From Mycetocola tolaasinivorans (lineage in GTDB: Bacteria; Actinomycetota; Actinomycetes; Actinomycetales; Microbacteriaceae), in NCBI RefSeq assembly GCF_003667565.1, contig NZ_RCUX01000001.1, positions 186,001 to 250,000 on the forward strand: 64,000 bases of DNA, read 5' to 3'. The notes under the pieces are model-generated. The model made no database searches. It saw nothing but the letters and a program-made list of their open reading frames with translations, and had not been told where the DNA came from. The position numbers were made by a program, and so were the translations under genes. Positions 52,870-61,945 of the stretch are shown one piece after another. Positions within the stretch are counted from its first letter, which is position 1; every line of letters starts with the position of its first letter.

Positions 52870-53115
52870 CTAGTTTTCCGCACAGGCGAGGGCCGGCTGC
52901 CCGGTCGCGGTGCGGGCCGAACCGTGAAGCACCCGTTCGCGCAGCCGCGAGAGAGCGGTGTGGCGTTCGCCGCGCGCGCCAATCCGTGAGGGCATTCCGA
53001 GGCGGCGCGCGGCCACCTGCTCCCGCAGCAGCCGGGCGCGTTCGAGACGGTCGATCATTCGGCGCTCCTCGAAGCGTCGGGTTTCGGATGGTCCGAGATC
53101 CCATGAGCCGAACAT
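52870..53115 (-). CDS. Small basic hypothetical protein
   Basis: 81 aa from the ATG at 53115 with a strong GGGAGGAA site. Highly charged, Arg-rich and probably helical (RRFEERRMIDRLERARLLREQVAARRLG). No membrane segment. Not recognised. Lies just upstream of the LAL regulator gene on the same strand and may share its promoter. Upstream, GAGGT/ACCTC arms around GGGGGTCTC (near 53179-53197) form a possible operator. Confidence 0.6.
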   Translation of the reverse strand: MFGSWDLGPSETRRFEERRMIDRLERARLLREQVAARRLGMPSRIGARGERHTALSRLRERVLHGSARTATGQPALACAEN

Positions 53116-53283
53116 GGTGTTTCCTCCCTGAGAGAGCGCCAGCGGGGGATTCGTGGCGATACCTCAAGGTTGCCCGCTGAGGTGGGGGTCTCACCTCGGG
53201 CAGGTGCCCTATATTTTCAGGGTTCGGTGCACTGCGTCCTCGCCAATTCTGAGGCGTAGACGGGTCGGCGGCCCGCGCGCCGC

Positions 53284-53841
53284 CTAGCCGAGTGAGTGGA
53301 AGGCGTCGATGCGGCGCGGGAGCGAGGACGCGGAGTTCTCCGGCAGGGCGTCCACGGGCCACCAGCGCAGGTCCTCCGACTCGGCACTGATGGTCAGGGT
53401 CGCGGCCGGATCCACGGTCACCGCAACGCCGATATCGAGGTGTGAGCGGCAGGACCCAAAGCTCGCCGAGAGCGGGTGGTGATCGAGGTCAAAACCGAAC
53501 GCCACCGTGTCGGGATCGGGCGTGGTCCCGGTTTCCTCGGCGAGTTCGCGCAGGGCCGCCGCGGGAAGGGACTCATCGCCGTCGTCCAGATGCCCGCCCG
53601 GCTGCACCCAGAAGCGTCCCTTTGCGTGGAACACCAGCAGGGTCTGGCTGCGGTCCGGGCTGAAGACGAAGCAGGAGCCGGTCAGGTGGGTCGGGCCATC
53701 CTCGCGCAGCAGCGGTGCGGGATCGCGCTCAAGGTAGCCGAGGCACTCGGCCAGAGCCTCGCCGGATGTGGTGAGTGCCGTTCGTGGATCCCGAAGAATC
53801 TCGCGGGCGGAGCCGAGGAGGGCGGTGCGGGTGCTGGTCAT
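53284..53841 (-). CDS. Nudix hydrolase
   Basis: 185 aa from the ATG at 53841. Nudix box GGHLDDGDESLPAAALRELAEETG: the E-x7-RE-x2-EE part is intact, and the first spacing is one residue longer than the classic GX5E, as in many actinobacterial members. It hydrolyses a nucleoside diphosphate linked to another group. Placed seven bases after the metallophosphoesterase gene on the same strand, so it may close that operon. Confidence 0.9.
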   Translation of the reverse strand: MTSTRTALLGSAREILRDPRTALTTSGEALAECLGYLERDPAPLLREDGPTHLTGSCFVFSPDRSQTLLVFHAKGRFWVQPGGHLDDGDESLPAAALRELAEETGTTPDPDTVAFGFDLDHHPLSASFGSCRSHLDIGVAVTVDPAATLTISAESEDLRWWPVDALPENSASSLPRRIDAFHSLG

Positions 53842-53848
53842 GGTGTCC

Positions 53849-54718
53849 TCAGATCGAGTGGGATACGAGCGGGGCCGATGCGGCTCCGGCGGGGCCGGTG
53901 GGGGTTCCCGGGGCCACCCGGTCGACCCGCAGCGTCCGGTTATCCAGCGTATAGCGAAGCCAGCCCGGCCGCTGATCACCCTCCGCCGCGGTCATATCGT
54001 TGCGGTGCGGGATCGCGCCGCTGAGACTCGGGGCGGTGATCCCGCGGGCGCAACCGTGCGTCCACTCCAGGTGGCGGTGGGTGTGCCCGGCACACACGGC
54101 GATGGGGCGGTGTGGTTCGAGCATCGCCCACAGTCTGCGGGATGCCTCCGTGGGGATCGACATCCAGCTGTCGACGGTACCCTCGGTCTCGGGGCGGGTA
54201 TCCAGCGATTCGTGGCTGAAGACCAGCAGCGGGCGCCCGGAAACCGCGGGCAGGGCCACGAGTTCCAGCCACTCCCACTGCCGCGCCTCGGCGGCAAGGC
54301 CCGAGCCCAGCACCTGCGCGTTGATGCCGAGCAAGACCCAGTCGTCGTGCTCACGCAACCAGTGGCCGGGCCCCCATGTCGCCTCCCAGGCATCCACCCG
54401 GGCGTCCGATACCCGGCTGCCGTGCCAGTCCACCGGCAGCCCCGACCGCGTCGTGTGGTCACCCACGTCATGATTACCGGGGACCACGTAGGCGGGTGCC
54501 TCCAGCGCCGAAATGCGGGCGTGGGCGAGCGCGCGATCGGCGCGATCATCGGGATCGTCAACCACCAGATCGCCGGTGATGACCACCAGATCGGGGCGGT
54601 TTCGTGCCACCTCCGCGTGGAGGGAGGCCCAGGCGGTTTCGGCCTGGTGGGCGCGCTGGTCGCCGCCGGAGTGGCCCAGGTGCGGATCGGAGACGTGAAG
54701 GAGTGTGAAAGAGGTCAT
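53849..54718 (-). CDS. Metallophosphoesterase (Icc/GpdQ-like)
   Basis: 289 aa from the ATG at 54718. Calcineurin-type di-metal motifs in order: LLHVSDPHLGH (DxH), VVITGDLVVDD (GDxxD), VVPGNHDVGD (GNHD), FSHESLD and CAGHTHRHLEW (GHxH). Class III phosphodiesterases with this pattern cleave cAMP or glycerophosphodiesters. In an ABC-importer operon with a HAD phosphatase, a phosphodiester nutrient is the best guess. Confidence 0.9.
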   Translation of the reverse strand: MTSFTLLHVSDPHLGHSGGDQRAHQAETAWASLHAEVARNRPDLVVITGDLVVDDPDDRADRALAHARISALEAPAYVVPGNHDVGDHTTRSGLPVDWHGSRVSDARVDAWEATWGPGHWLREHDDWVLLGINAQVLGSGLAAEARQWEWLELVALPAVSGRPLLVFSHESLDTRPETEGTVDSWMSIPTEASRRLWAMLEPHRPIAVCAGHTHRHLEWTHGCARGITAPSLSGAIPHRNDMTAAEGDQRPGWLRYTLDNRTLRVDRVAPGTPTGPAGAASAPLVSHSI

Positions 54719-54764
54719 GCGTTCGCTTCGAGTAGTGAGTGAAATGGGAGGGGCGACCGGTGCC

Positions 54765-55583
54765 CTAGGACGCTTCCCCGGAGAGGAGCGCCCACAGGGT
54801 GCGCGCAACACCGTGATCGTTATTGGTTGCGGTGACCAGGTGGGCGGTCTCGCGCACCTCGGCCGCCGCGTTTCCCATGGCCACGCCGAGCCCGGCGGTA
54901 CGCAGCAGGGGGAGGTCGTTGTGCTCATCGCCAAACGCCACCACCTCGGCGAGGGTGTGCCCGAGCGACGCGGCCCAGACGCGCGCGGCATCGGCCTTGG
55001 TCACGCTCACCGGGGAGATCTCCACGACCCCGCCGAGGGAGTCGGTGACGGCGTAGGCCTCCCCGAGCTCGCGGCGCACGGTATCGAGGTGATCCCGCGG
55101 AATACCGTGGGCGGGGGCCATCACGAGCTGGTGCGCAGACGCTGTGGGAAGATGCTTCACCCGATCCGCGTGCGGATCGCGCAGCACTCCGCCGGCGGCC
55201 ACGAGCTCCAGCATTTGCTGGTCGCTGCCAAACTCGGTGCCCGATTCCCACCCAAACCCGGCATCCGGGAACAGGGCGCGCAGGCGCGTAATGAGGGTGG
55301 CCAGTTCGGCCACGCCCAGCGCATCCGAGTGCAGTACCCGGGTGCCGTCGGGGGAGAGGATCGCGGCACCGTTGGACACGATCACCGCGGAAAACAGCGC
55401 GAGTGTCTCCTCGGGGATGACCGCCCGGATCAGGCGATACGGGCGGGCCGAGGCGATCGCCAGGGCCATTCCCTGCTCGCGTGCCGCGCGCAGGGCCGCC
55501 GTGGTTTCCGGCGAGACCGACTTCTGATCGGTGAGGAGCGTCCCATCCAGGTCGCTCACAAGCAGCGGGTAGCTAGACAGCAA
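54765..55583 (-). CDS. HAD-superfamily (Cof-type, IIB) sugar-phosphatase
   Basis: 272 aa from a TTG at 55583, the only start that keeps the first beta strand before the catalytic motif (SSYPLLVSDLDGTLLTDQ) and gives an 11-base overlap with the ATPase gene; a GTG nearer the motif would remove that strand. Motif II VSNGAAI-type Ser/Thr, motif III Lys in VTKADAARVW, motif IV VAFGDEHNDLPLLRTAGLGVAMGNA. It dephosphorylates a sugar phosphate or similar in the cytoplasm. Confidence 0.88.
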   Translation of the reverse strand: MLSSYPLLVSDLDGTLLTDQKSVSPETTAALRAAREQGMALAIASARPYRLIRAVIPEETLALFSAVIVSNGAAILSPDGTRVLHSDALGVAELATLITRLRALFPDAGFGWESGTEFGSDQQMLELVAAGGVLRDPHADRVKHLPTASAHQLVMAPAHGIPRDHLDTVRRELGEAYAVTDSLGGVVEISPVSVTKADAARVWAASLGHTLAEVVAFGDEHNDLPLLRTAGLGVAMGNAAAEVRETAHLVTATNNDHGVARTLWALLSGEAS

Positions 55584-56607
55584 GGCGCACCCCGCTCTCC
55601 GCGTCGAAGCGGTGGACATTGGCCGCCCGGGCACGCACCGTGATGCGCTCATGCAGGGGGAGCGCGGCGTCCACCCGTGCGCGCCAGAGGGTGTCTCCGG
55701 CGCGCACGTGCAGGATGCGATCGGTGCCCAGAAGCTCGGCATATTCGATCGCTCCCTCGATGCACAGGTCCCCCTCCTGCGGCACCGAGTGATCGGCGGG
55801 GAGGAAGTGCTCGGGGCGCACCCCGAGCGTGGTGCCCGCCCCGGCACCGGTTTCCGATGCGGGTGCCGGGGCGAGGTTCATGTTGCCGAGGAACGCGGCG
55901 ACATAGGTGGTGGCGGGCACCTGGAACACCTCTTCCGGGGTGCCCTGCTGCTCGATGTGCCCGCCGCGCATCACCACGACACGGTCGGACATCGTCATCG
56001 CCTCGGTCTGATCGTGGGTCACGTACAGCATGGTCGACCCGATTCGGCGCTGCATGGCGACCAGCTCGGCGCGCATCTCGATGCGCAGCTGCGCATCGAG
56101 GTTGGACAGCGGCTCATCCATCAGCAGGATTTCGGGATCCCGGGCCAGGGCCCGCGCGATGCCCACCCGCTGGCGCTGGCCGCCCGAGAGCTGGGCCGGC
56201 ATCCGATCCATCACGTGGTCGATGTGCAGCAGGGTCGCGGCGGCGAGGCCGCGGGTCCGGCGCTCGGCCGGGGCGACACCCGCCATCTTGAGCGGAAACT
56301 CGATGTTCTTTGCCACCGTCTTTGCCGGGTACAGGCCGTAGTTTTGAAACACCATGGCCACCCCGCGCCGGGAGGGATGAACGCTCGTGACCTCGCGCTC
56401 GCCGATGTGAATGCCGCCGCTCGTCGCGGTTTCGAGGCCCGCCACGATGCGCAGGAGCGTGGTTTTGCCACAGCCGGATTCCCCGAGAATCGTGGTGATC
56501 TGGCCCGCGGGGGCGGTGAGCGATACCCCGTCGAGGATGCGCGTGGTCTGACGTTTCGCGCCCTCAAAGGACTTACTCACCGCGCGGATGTGAACCGGGG
56601 CGCTCAC
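55573..56607 (-). CDS. Sugar ABC importer ATPase (MsmK/UgpC type)
   Basis: 344 aa from a GTG whose last base overlaps the stop of the binding-protein gene (TAGTG). Walker A GESGCGKTTLLRI, signature LSGGQRQRVGI, Walker B LLMDEPLSNLDAQLRIEMR, H-loop YVTHDQTEAMTM, then a TOBE regulatory domain (GVRPEHF...). Placed in the same operon as its permeases, unlike many actinobacteria that share one genome-wide MsmK. Confidence 0.94.
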   Translation of the reverse strand: MSAPVHIRAVSKSFEGAKRQTTRILDGVSLTAPAGQITTILGESGCGKTTLLRIVAGLETATSGGIHIGEREVTSVHPSRRGVAMVFQNYGLYPAKTVAKNIEFPLKMAGVAPAERRTRGLAAATLLHIDHVMDRMPAQLSGGQRQRVGIARALARDPEILLMDEPLSNLDAQLRIEMRAELVAMQRRIGSTMLYVTHDQTEAMTMSDRVVVMRGGHIEQQGTPEEVFQVPATTYVAAFLGNMNLAPAPASETGAGAGTTLGVRPEHFLPADHSVPQEGDLCIEGAIEYAELLGTDRILHVRAGDTLWRARVDAALPLHERITVRARAANVHRFDAESGVRLAV

Positions 56608-57896
56608 TAGCGTGCCGCCAGAATCTGCTCGGTCTGGGTCTGCAGGTCCTTCGCCGCGCCCTTTCCGTCGGCGTCGCCGCGCAGAACCCGCAGCTGGGCG
56701 TCGGAGTAGAGCTTGGAGTACTCGGCGTTGGCCGTGCCGGGCAGCGACACCCACGGGACGGTCTTCTGGTCACGCACGGCGGCCCAACCGGGGTTTGCCG
56801 CATAGACCGGGGCGAGCTGCTTCGGGTCGGTGATCGTGCTGGTCAGCAGCGGGATGGTTGCGGTCTTGGAAACCGTTTCGGTGACGGCCTCGGGGGTGAG
56901 TAGGCTGCGCAGCGCGGTGCACACGGCCTTCTGGCGGGAGGGGTCCTTGGTCGTGATCACAAAACCGTTGGTCGAGGTGGTCGCGACGGGCTTTCCGCCC
57001 TCGGCCGTGGGTACCGGTGCGATGCGAATGTCGGCGTTGCCGTTGGCCTTGAGCGCGGGGTAGCCCGAGGCGGAGGACACGATCATGCCGAGCTTTCCGG
57101 AGGCGAAGGCCTCGTTGGCGTCGGCAAAGAAGTTGGTGTAGACCGGGGAGCTGCCATCCTTCGCCATGGCCGCGAAGGTGTCAAAGACGCTCGCCGCGGC
57201 CGGGGTGTCCAGGGTGAGCTTCTGGGTGGCCGGATCGTACACCTTCGAGCCGAGCGAGGCGAGATAGGACTGGAAGTTGAAGTCATTGCCGAAGTACGCG
57301 GTTCCGCCGGCGGCCCCGGTGGCCGCAATGGCCTGGGCATCCCGGTGGAACTCGTCGAGGGTTGTCGGGGGCTTTTCGGGGTCGAGGCCCGCCTGGGTGA
57401 ACAGCTTGGCGTTGTAGAACAGGGCGTTCGGGGTGACGTACCACGGCACCTGATACACGTGCTTGTTGACCGTGATGCCCGAGATGAGATCGGAGTTGAG
57501 GCCGCTCTCGCCGGCGAGGCAGTCATCGGCGGGCTGCGCCACCCCCGCGTCGATCAGGGTCTGGTAGGTCGCGTTGGTCACGCGCACCGCGTCGGGAGCG
57601 TGGCCGGCGGCGATGTCCACGAGCACCTTCTGTGCCGTGTCCACATCGGAGTCGGCGGTGAGCTTGAGGTCCACCTTGGCGGTGCTGGCCTGGGCGTTGT
57701 AGCGGTCGAAGATACCGCGCAGCAGGTCACCGTTTTGGGCGGACTGTCCGGAAACGATGGTGACGCTCGGCACCGGTGAGGTGGAGGCGGCCGGCGTGGC
57801 CTCGGCCGAGCAGCCGGCGAGGAGGGTGATGCCCGCGAGGGAGACCGCGAGGGCGGCGGTGCGGGTAGCTGGGCGGGAGGCGGGGCGGTGCGACAT
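56607..57896 (-). CDS. ABC importer binding lipoprotein, family 1 (UgpB-like)
   Basis: 429 aa from the ATG at 57896 (AAAGGA upstream). Lipobox LLAGC (about residues 27-31). Extracellular-binding family 1 fold: TPNALFYNAKLFTQAGLDPEKPPTTLDEF, KLGMIVSSASGYPAL, TSTNGFVITTKDPSRQKA. Similar in plan to UgpB and other sugar-phosphate/sugar receptors. GGAG-rich near-repeats (AGCGGAGGGGA) lie in the gap before it. Confidence 0.92.
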   Translation of the reverse strand: MSHRPASRPATRTAALAVSLAGITLLAGCSAEATPAASTSPVPSVTIVSGQSAQNGDLLRGIFDRYNAQASTAKVDLKLTADSDVDTAQKVLVDIAAGHAPDAVRVTNATYQTLIDAGVAQPADDCLAGESGLNSDLISGITVNKHVYQVPWYVTPNALFYNAKLFTQAGLDPEKPPTTLDEFHRDAQAIAATGAAGGTAYFGNDFNFQSYLASLGSKVYDPATQKLTLDTPAAASVFDTFAAMAKDGSSPVYTNFFADANEAFASGKLGMIVSSASGYPALKANGNADIRIAPVPTAEGGKPVATTSTNGFVITTKDPSRQKAVCTALRSLLTPEAVTETVSKTATIPLLTSTITDPKQLAPVYAANPGWAAVRDQKTVPWVSLPGTANAEYSKLYSDAQLRVLRGDADGKGAAKDLQTQTEQILAAR

Positions 57897-57998
57897 GGGA
57901 ATCCTTTGCATGGGGAGACGATGCGGTGGGGAGAAACTGCTGAGGGTGGATATAGCGGAGGGGAGATACAGCGGAGGGGAAAAGCGGGGCGGCCGTGG

Positions 57999-58811
57999 TT
58001 AGCCGGCCTGGCCGGTGAGGGCCAGGCCACGGATGAACTGTCGTTGAGCAAAGAGGAAGGCAAGAAGGAGGGGGAGCACCGAGAGCGTGGCCATGGCCAT
58101 CTGCGGGCCGTACGCGGTGACCGCATCGGAGTTGATGAAGCGCACCACCCCGAACGGGATCGTGGCGGCGGAGTCGTCGGAGAGCACAAACGAGGGCCAG
58201 AAGTAGGCGTTCCAGGCGGAGGTCACGGTGAACACCCCGAGGGAGAGCAGGGCGGGGCGGCTCGCCGGAATCACGATCTGCAGGAGGGTCGCGACGGTGC
58301 CGGCGCCATCGAGGGTTGCGGCGTCAAACATCGATCCGGGCAGCGCGAGGAAAAACTGGCGCAGCAGGAAGATGGCGAAGGCGGAGCCCACGAAGGGGAG
58401 GATGAGGGCCGGCAGGGTGTTGATGAGTCCCACCTGGCGGAAGATCAGGTAGATCGGGATCGCGAGCACCTGGAAGGGGATGAGGATGAGCAGGCCCAGC
58501 AGCCACACGGTGATGGTGCGCCCCCGGTAGCGCAGCCGCGCCATGGCGTAGGCGGCAGGCACACAGACCACGAGCTGGAGCGCGAAGGTTGCGAGCGCCA
58601 CCAGGACGGAGTTGAGGTAGTAGGTGCCGAGCGGCACCGTGCGGGCCACCTCGACGAAGTTGTCGAGCGTGGGGCGGGCCAGATAGTTGCCGGCGAGAAT
58701 GTCCGCCGTGGGGGTGAACGCCGAGGCGAGCATCAGCACGATGGGTGCGAGCATGTACACACCGCCGAGGGCGAGCAGGAGGTGTCGGGTCAGCTGACCG
58801 AGGAGTTTCAT
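57999..58811 (-). CDS. ABC sugar permease (UgpE/MalG type)
   Basis: 270 aa, six helices; EAA loop DAATLDGAGTVATLLQIVIPASRPALLSLGVF; conserved YFLNSVLVALATFALQ-type start after the first helix. Overlaps the other permease gene by four bases. Confidence 0.94.
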   Translation of the reverse strand: MKLLGQLTRHLLLALGGVYMLAPIVLMLASAFTPTADILAGNYLARPTLDNFVEVARTVPLGTYYLNSVLVALATFALQLVVCVPAAYAMARLRYRGRTITVWLLGLLILIPFQVLAIPIYLIFRQVGLINTLPALILPFVGSAFAIFLLRQFFLALPGSMFDAATLDGAGTVATLLQIVIPASRPALLSLGVFTVTSAWNAYFWPSFVLSDDSAATIPFGVVRFINSDAVTAYGPQMAMATLSVLPLLLAFLFAQRQFIRGLALTGQAG

Positions 58812-59689
58812 CGGGTTCCTCCGGATTCGAGGCGGCGAGCATAGCCGGTGCGCTGGATCGCGGTCACCGCGACGGACAGCACCAGCAGCGCGAGGGACAG
58901 CACGGCGGCCCGGCCAATATCGAAGTAGTGCACTCCGCGGTTCCAGATGGCGAAGGTCAGGGTTTCGGTGGAGCCGAGCGGCCCGCCCTGGGTCATCGCG
59001 GCGATGACGTCATAGGCCTGCAGGGCGGAGCCCGCGGTCATGATGAACACAAAGATCGTGGTGGGCCCAAGCGCCGGCCAGGTGACGTGCCAGAACCGGT
59101 TCCACCCGCCGGCACCGTCGAGCGCCGCGCTGTCGTACTGGTCCTGGGGCAGGGTGCCGAGGGCCGCGAGGTAGAGGATCGCGACCAACCCGATCTGGTG
59201 CCAGTTGCCCACCACGGTGATGGCGGCCAGCGCGAGGTTCGGATCGGAGAGCCAGTCATGGATGCCGAGCAGCGGACCCAGCACGGTGTCCACCACCCCG
59301 GTGTCCGCACGGAACATCCATCGCCACACCGCCGACATCGCCACGAGCGTGGTGGCCACCGGGAGGAAGTAGAGGCTGCGCCAGAAACCCTGGCCGCGTC
59401 GCAGACCGTGAATCAGGAGCGCGACCAGCAGCCCGCCCACCATTGAGGGGCCGATGGTGAACACGGCGTAGAGCAGGGTGTTGCGCAGTGCCCGGGCGAA
59501 TTCCGGGTGGGGGATCTCGGTGGTGAAGTTCGCGAGCCCCACAAACGAGGAGGTCCCGGTCACGAGATTGAGGTTGAAAAATGCGAGGACCAGCACGATG
59601 ACCAGCGGTGCGGCCACAAACACGACCAGACAGATCGTGGCCGGCGCAAGAAGCAGGTGCGGGGTGAGCCGCGAGCGCAGGGTGCTCAC
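58808..59689 (-). CDS. ABC sugar permease (UgpA/MalF type)
   Basis: 293 aa from a GTG, six helices, EAA loop DSAALDGAGGWNRFWHVTWPALGPTTIFV, with FVGLANFTTEIPHPEFARALRNTLLYAVF typical of UgpA-like proteins. First transporter gene after the regulator (four-base overlap). Confidence 0.94.
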   Translation of the reverse strand: MSTLRSRLTPHLLLAPATICLVVFVAAPLVIVLVLAFFNLNLVTGTSSFVGLANFTTEIPHPEFARALRNTLLYAVFTIGPSMVGGLLVALLIHGLRRGQGFWRSLYFLPVATTLVAMSAVWRWMFRADTGVVDTVLGPLLGIHDWLSDPNLALAAITVVGNWHQIGLVAILYLAALGTLPQDQYDSAALDGAGGWNRFWHVTWPALGPTTIFVFIMTAGSALQAYDVIAAMTQGGPLGSTETLTFAIWNRGVHYFDIGRAAVLSLALLVLSVAVTAIQRTGYARRLESGGTR

Positions 59690-60558
59690 AGGAGGTCCAG
59701 TTCGATGCGGGTGCTGATGCGCTCGATGTGGGCGCGGTAGCGCGCGGGATCGGTGTTGGTCAGTGCGAGGAGCAGGGCATCGATCACGGTGAGGTAGGCC
59801 AGTCGGCTGCCCCAGGCATCAAAGCCCGAGCGGGCGGTGGTAGCTCCCACCACCAGGGGAATATCGGCGAGCTCGGCGAGCGGGGTGCGGTCGAATGAGG
59901 TGATCGCGATGACCGTGGCACCGGCGGCCCGCGCCTCGCGCGCCACGTCCACCACGTGGGGGTAGGTGCCGCCGTGCAGGATCGCGACGCACACGTCGCC
60001 GGGCTCGAGCTGCTGGGCGCGGATCCACTGGATCTGCGCGTCCGTGGGGGAATCCGCCGGGTGGCCGAGGTGGGTCAGGCGAAACGCGAGGTCCTCGGCC
60101 ACCGGGCTGGTCAGTGCGGCTCCGACGGCGATGGTGTGCCGGGCCGAAGCCAGGGCGGCGATGGCCGCGGTGAAGGCATCGGGGGACACACTGTCCGCGA
60201 TGGCACCGATCGCGAGCTGGGCGTGGGCTGCGACCCCGCGCAGTGTTTCGGCGGGGGAGTCCGTGGGCGAGAGTTCGGGTGCGGTATCCAGCGTGGGCTC
60301 GGACACCGCGAGGGCGATCGCGAGCTCCTGATATCCGCTAAAGCCAGCATTGCGGGCGAATCGGATCACCGTGGTGGCGGAGGTCTCGGCCCGCCCGGCG
60401 AGCTGTGATGCGGTGGACCCGATGACCGCACGCGGATCGGCGAGGACCACCTCGGCTACGCGGCGTTCGCTGGCCACGAGGGTACCGAGGGATGCCCGAA
60501 TTCGAGCGATGGCACGGGCACCGGGGTCGGTGCCGATGTCGGGAGTGGAGGAGGTCAT
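59686..60558 (-). CDS. RpiR-family regulator (HTH + SIS domain)
   Basis: 290 aa from the ATG at 60558. N-terminal HTH_6 (VASERRVAEVVLADPRAVIGSTASQLAGRAETSATTVIRFARNAGFSGYQELAIAL, about residues 28-82) and C-terminal SIS domain that binds phosphosugars (HTIAVGAALTSPVAEDLAFRLTHLG, ITSFDRTPLAELADI). First gene of the importer operon; probably senses a phosphorylated sugar or related intermediate. Confidence 0.93.
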   Translation of the reverse strand: MTSSTPDIGTDPGARAIARIRASLGTLVASERRVAEVVLADPRAVIGSTASQLAGRAETSATTVIRFARNAGFSGYQELAIALAVSEPTLDTAPELSPTDSPAETLRGVAAHAQLAIGAIADSVSPDAFTAAIAALASARHTIAVGAALTSPVAEDLAFRLTHLGHPADSPTDAQIQWIRAQQLEPGDVCVAILHGGTYPHVVDVAREARAAGATVIAITSFDRTPLAELADIPLVVGATTARSGFDAWGSRLAYLTVIDALLLALTNTDPARYRAHIERISTRIELDLL

Positions 60559-60594
60559 GCTGCCACGGTACGAGCGCATTCTTAACGATGTATT

Positions 60595-60628
60595 GCCATA
60601 ACCCAACCAATCATTAACGTGTTACGGC
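60595..60628. promoter_or_regulatory. Candidate RpiR operator
   Basis: GCCATAAC (60595-60602) and GTTACGGC (60621-60628) form an inverted repeat with one mismatch and an 18-base spacer, in the AT-rich promoter 37 bases upstream of the RpiR start. An ACGGC/GCCGT hairpin overlaps the right arm (60624-60641). Confidence 0.45.
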
Positions 60629-60658
60629 ATAACAAAAGCCGTATCGAGCCCGGTGTTC

Positions 60659-61945
60659 CTAGCCGCCGGAGTGGTTCCCGCCGACGGTACGGAACGTGAC
60701 CGACGCGATCAGGCCGCCACCGGGACGCGCGGTCAGCTCGAGGTGGCTGCCGCAGCGCTCGGCGATGGCGGACACGATCGAGAGCCCGAGTCCGCGCCCC
60801 GGAGTGTCTCCGCCACGGGCACGCCCGGCCGCCCGAGAGAACGGCTCGCGCAGCAGCGTGATCTGGGCTTCATCGATCACGGTGCCGGTATTTTCGACAC
60901 ACAGCGTGGCGGTGCCCGGCTCCGCGGACTGCACCGAGACCCAGACCCTGCCGGCGTCGTGGTTGTGCCGGATCGCGTTGTGCACCAGGTTGACGGCGAG
61001 GAGCTGAACGAAGCGAGGATCCTCGCGAATGTGCGTGGGAATCAGATCCTGGGCAACGGTGATGTCGTGTGCCCGCGCCTCATCCGTGCACTCCTCCACG
61101 ACCTGGGCGATCGTCTGATCGAGGCGAAGCAGCGCCGGTTCATCGGTTCCGGTTTCGATCTCGGCCAGATCCATCAGGGCGTCCACCGTGGCGATACTGC
61201 GCTCATTCATGGTGCGCAGACGGTCAAGAAGGACCGTCTGCGATGCCGCGGGGACCGAGGCTCCGGCGGTGCCCCCGGTACCCGTGCCTGCGGCCCCGAG
61301 CGCCACATCGAGCATGGCGCGCGTGGTGGCAAGCGGCGTTCGAAGCTCGTGCGAGGCGTTTGCGGCAAAGCGCCGCTGCGCCCCGAAGGAGGTTTCCAGC
61401 TCGCCCATCATGCGGTCAAACGAGTCGGCGAGGTCCGTGATCTCATCCTCGGGACCGGTGAACGCGAGCCGGTGATCGAGGTTTCCCCGGGCGGCGAGGG
61501 TGGTCGCGCGGCCGATATCGCGCAGGGGGCGGAGCATCCGGCCGGCGAGATACCAGCCGAGCCAGGCGCCACCCACTACGAGGGCGAGCAGGATTCCGAT
61601 GGCCGCGATCACAAACAGGCGCTGCAGGTCCTCGCGCGAGGAAACGAGCAGGCTGGGGGTTCCCAGGTTGTTGGCCACCACGCCGTTGTCCACGGTGCCG
61701 ACGGTGGGCGATTGGGTTTCGGAAACGAGGGGCTGGGTGGGCGTGACCGGGGCCAGGGAGGTATTGGCGGGAACACCGGGGACCACCGCAAACGCATAGC
61801 TCGGGAGGAGCCCCAGCACCACGTACATGACACCCAGCATGAGTACGCCCGAGACCGTGAGCACGGCCGAGTAGGTGAGCGCGAGGCGGGTGCGGATCGT
61901 GAGCCGAAACCGCCGCCCGGAGACCGGTCTACTGGGCAGTCGCAT
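60659..61945 (-). CDS. Sensor histidine kinase
   Basis: 428 aa from the ATG at 61945 (GAGGAA upstream), overlapping the response-regulator gene by 17 bases. Two membrane helices (about 18-45 and 108-130) enclose a short, Thr/Pro-rich extracytoplasmic loop; HAMP; HisKA with RRFAANASHELRTPLATTRAM; HATPase with LAVNLVHNAIRHN, CVENTG and DTPGRGLGLSIV. The small outer loop suggests sensing of a membrane or envelope signal such as antimicrobial peptides. Confidence 0.94.
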   Translation of the reverse strand: MRLPSRPVSGRRFRLTIRTRLALTYSAVLTVSGVLMLGVMYVVLGLLPSYAFAVVPGVPANTSLAPVTPTQPLVSETQSPTVGTVDNGVVANNLGTPSLLVSSREDLQRLFVIAAIGILLALVVGGAWLGWYLAGRMLRPLRDIGRATTLAARGNLDHRLAFTGPEDEITDLADSFDRMMGELETSFGAQRRFAANASHELRTPLATTRAMLDVALGAAGTGTGGTAGASVPAASQTVLLDRLRTMNERSIATVDALMDLAEIETGTDEPALLRLDQTIAQVVEECTDEARAHDITVAQDLIPTHIREDPRFVQLLAVNLVHNAIRHNHDAGRVWVSVQSAEPGTATLCVENTGTVIDEAQITLLREPFSRAAGRARGGDTPGRGLGLSIVSAIAERCGSHLELTARPGGGLIASVTFRTVGGNHSGG

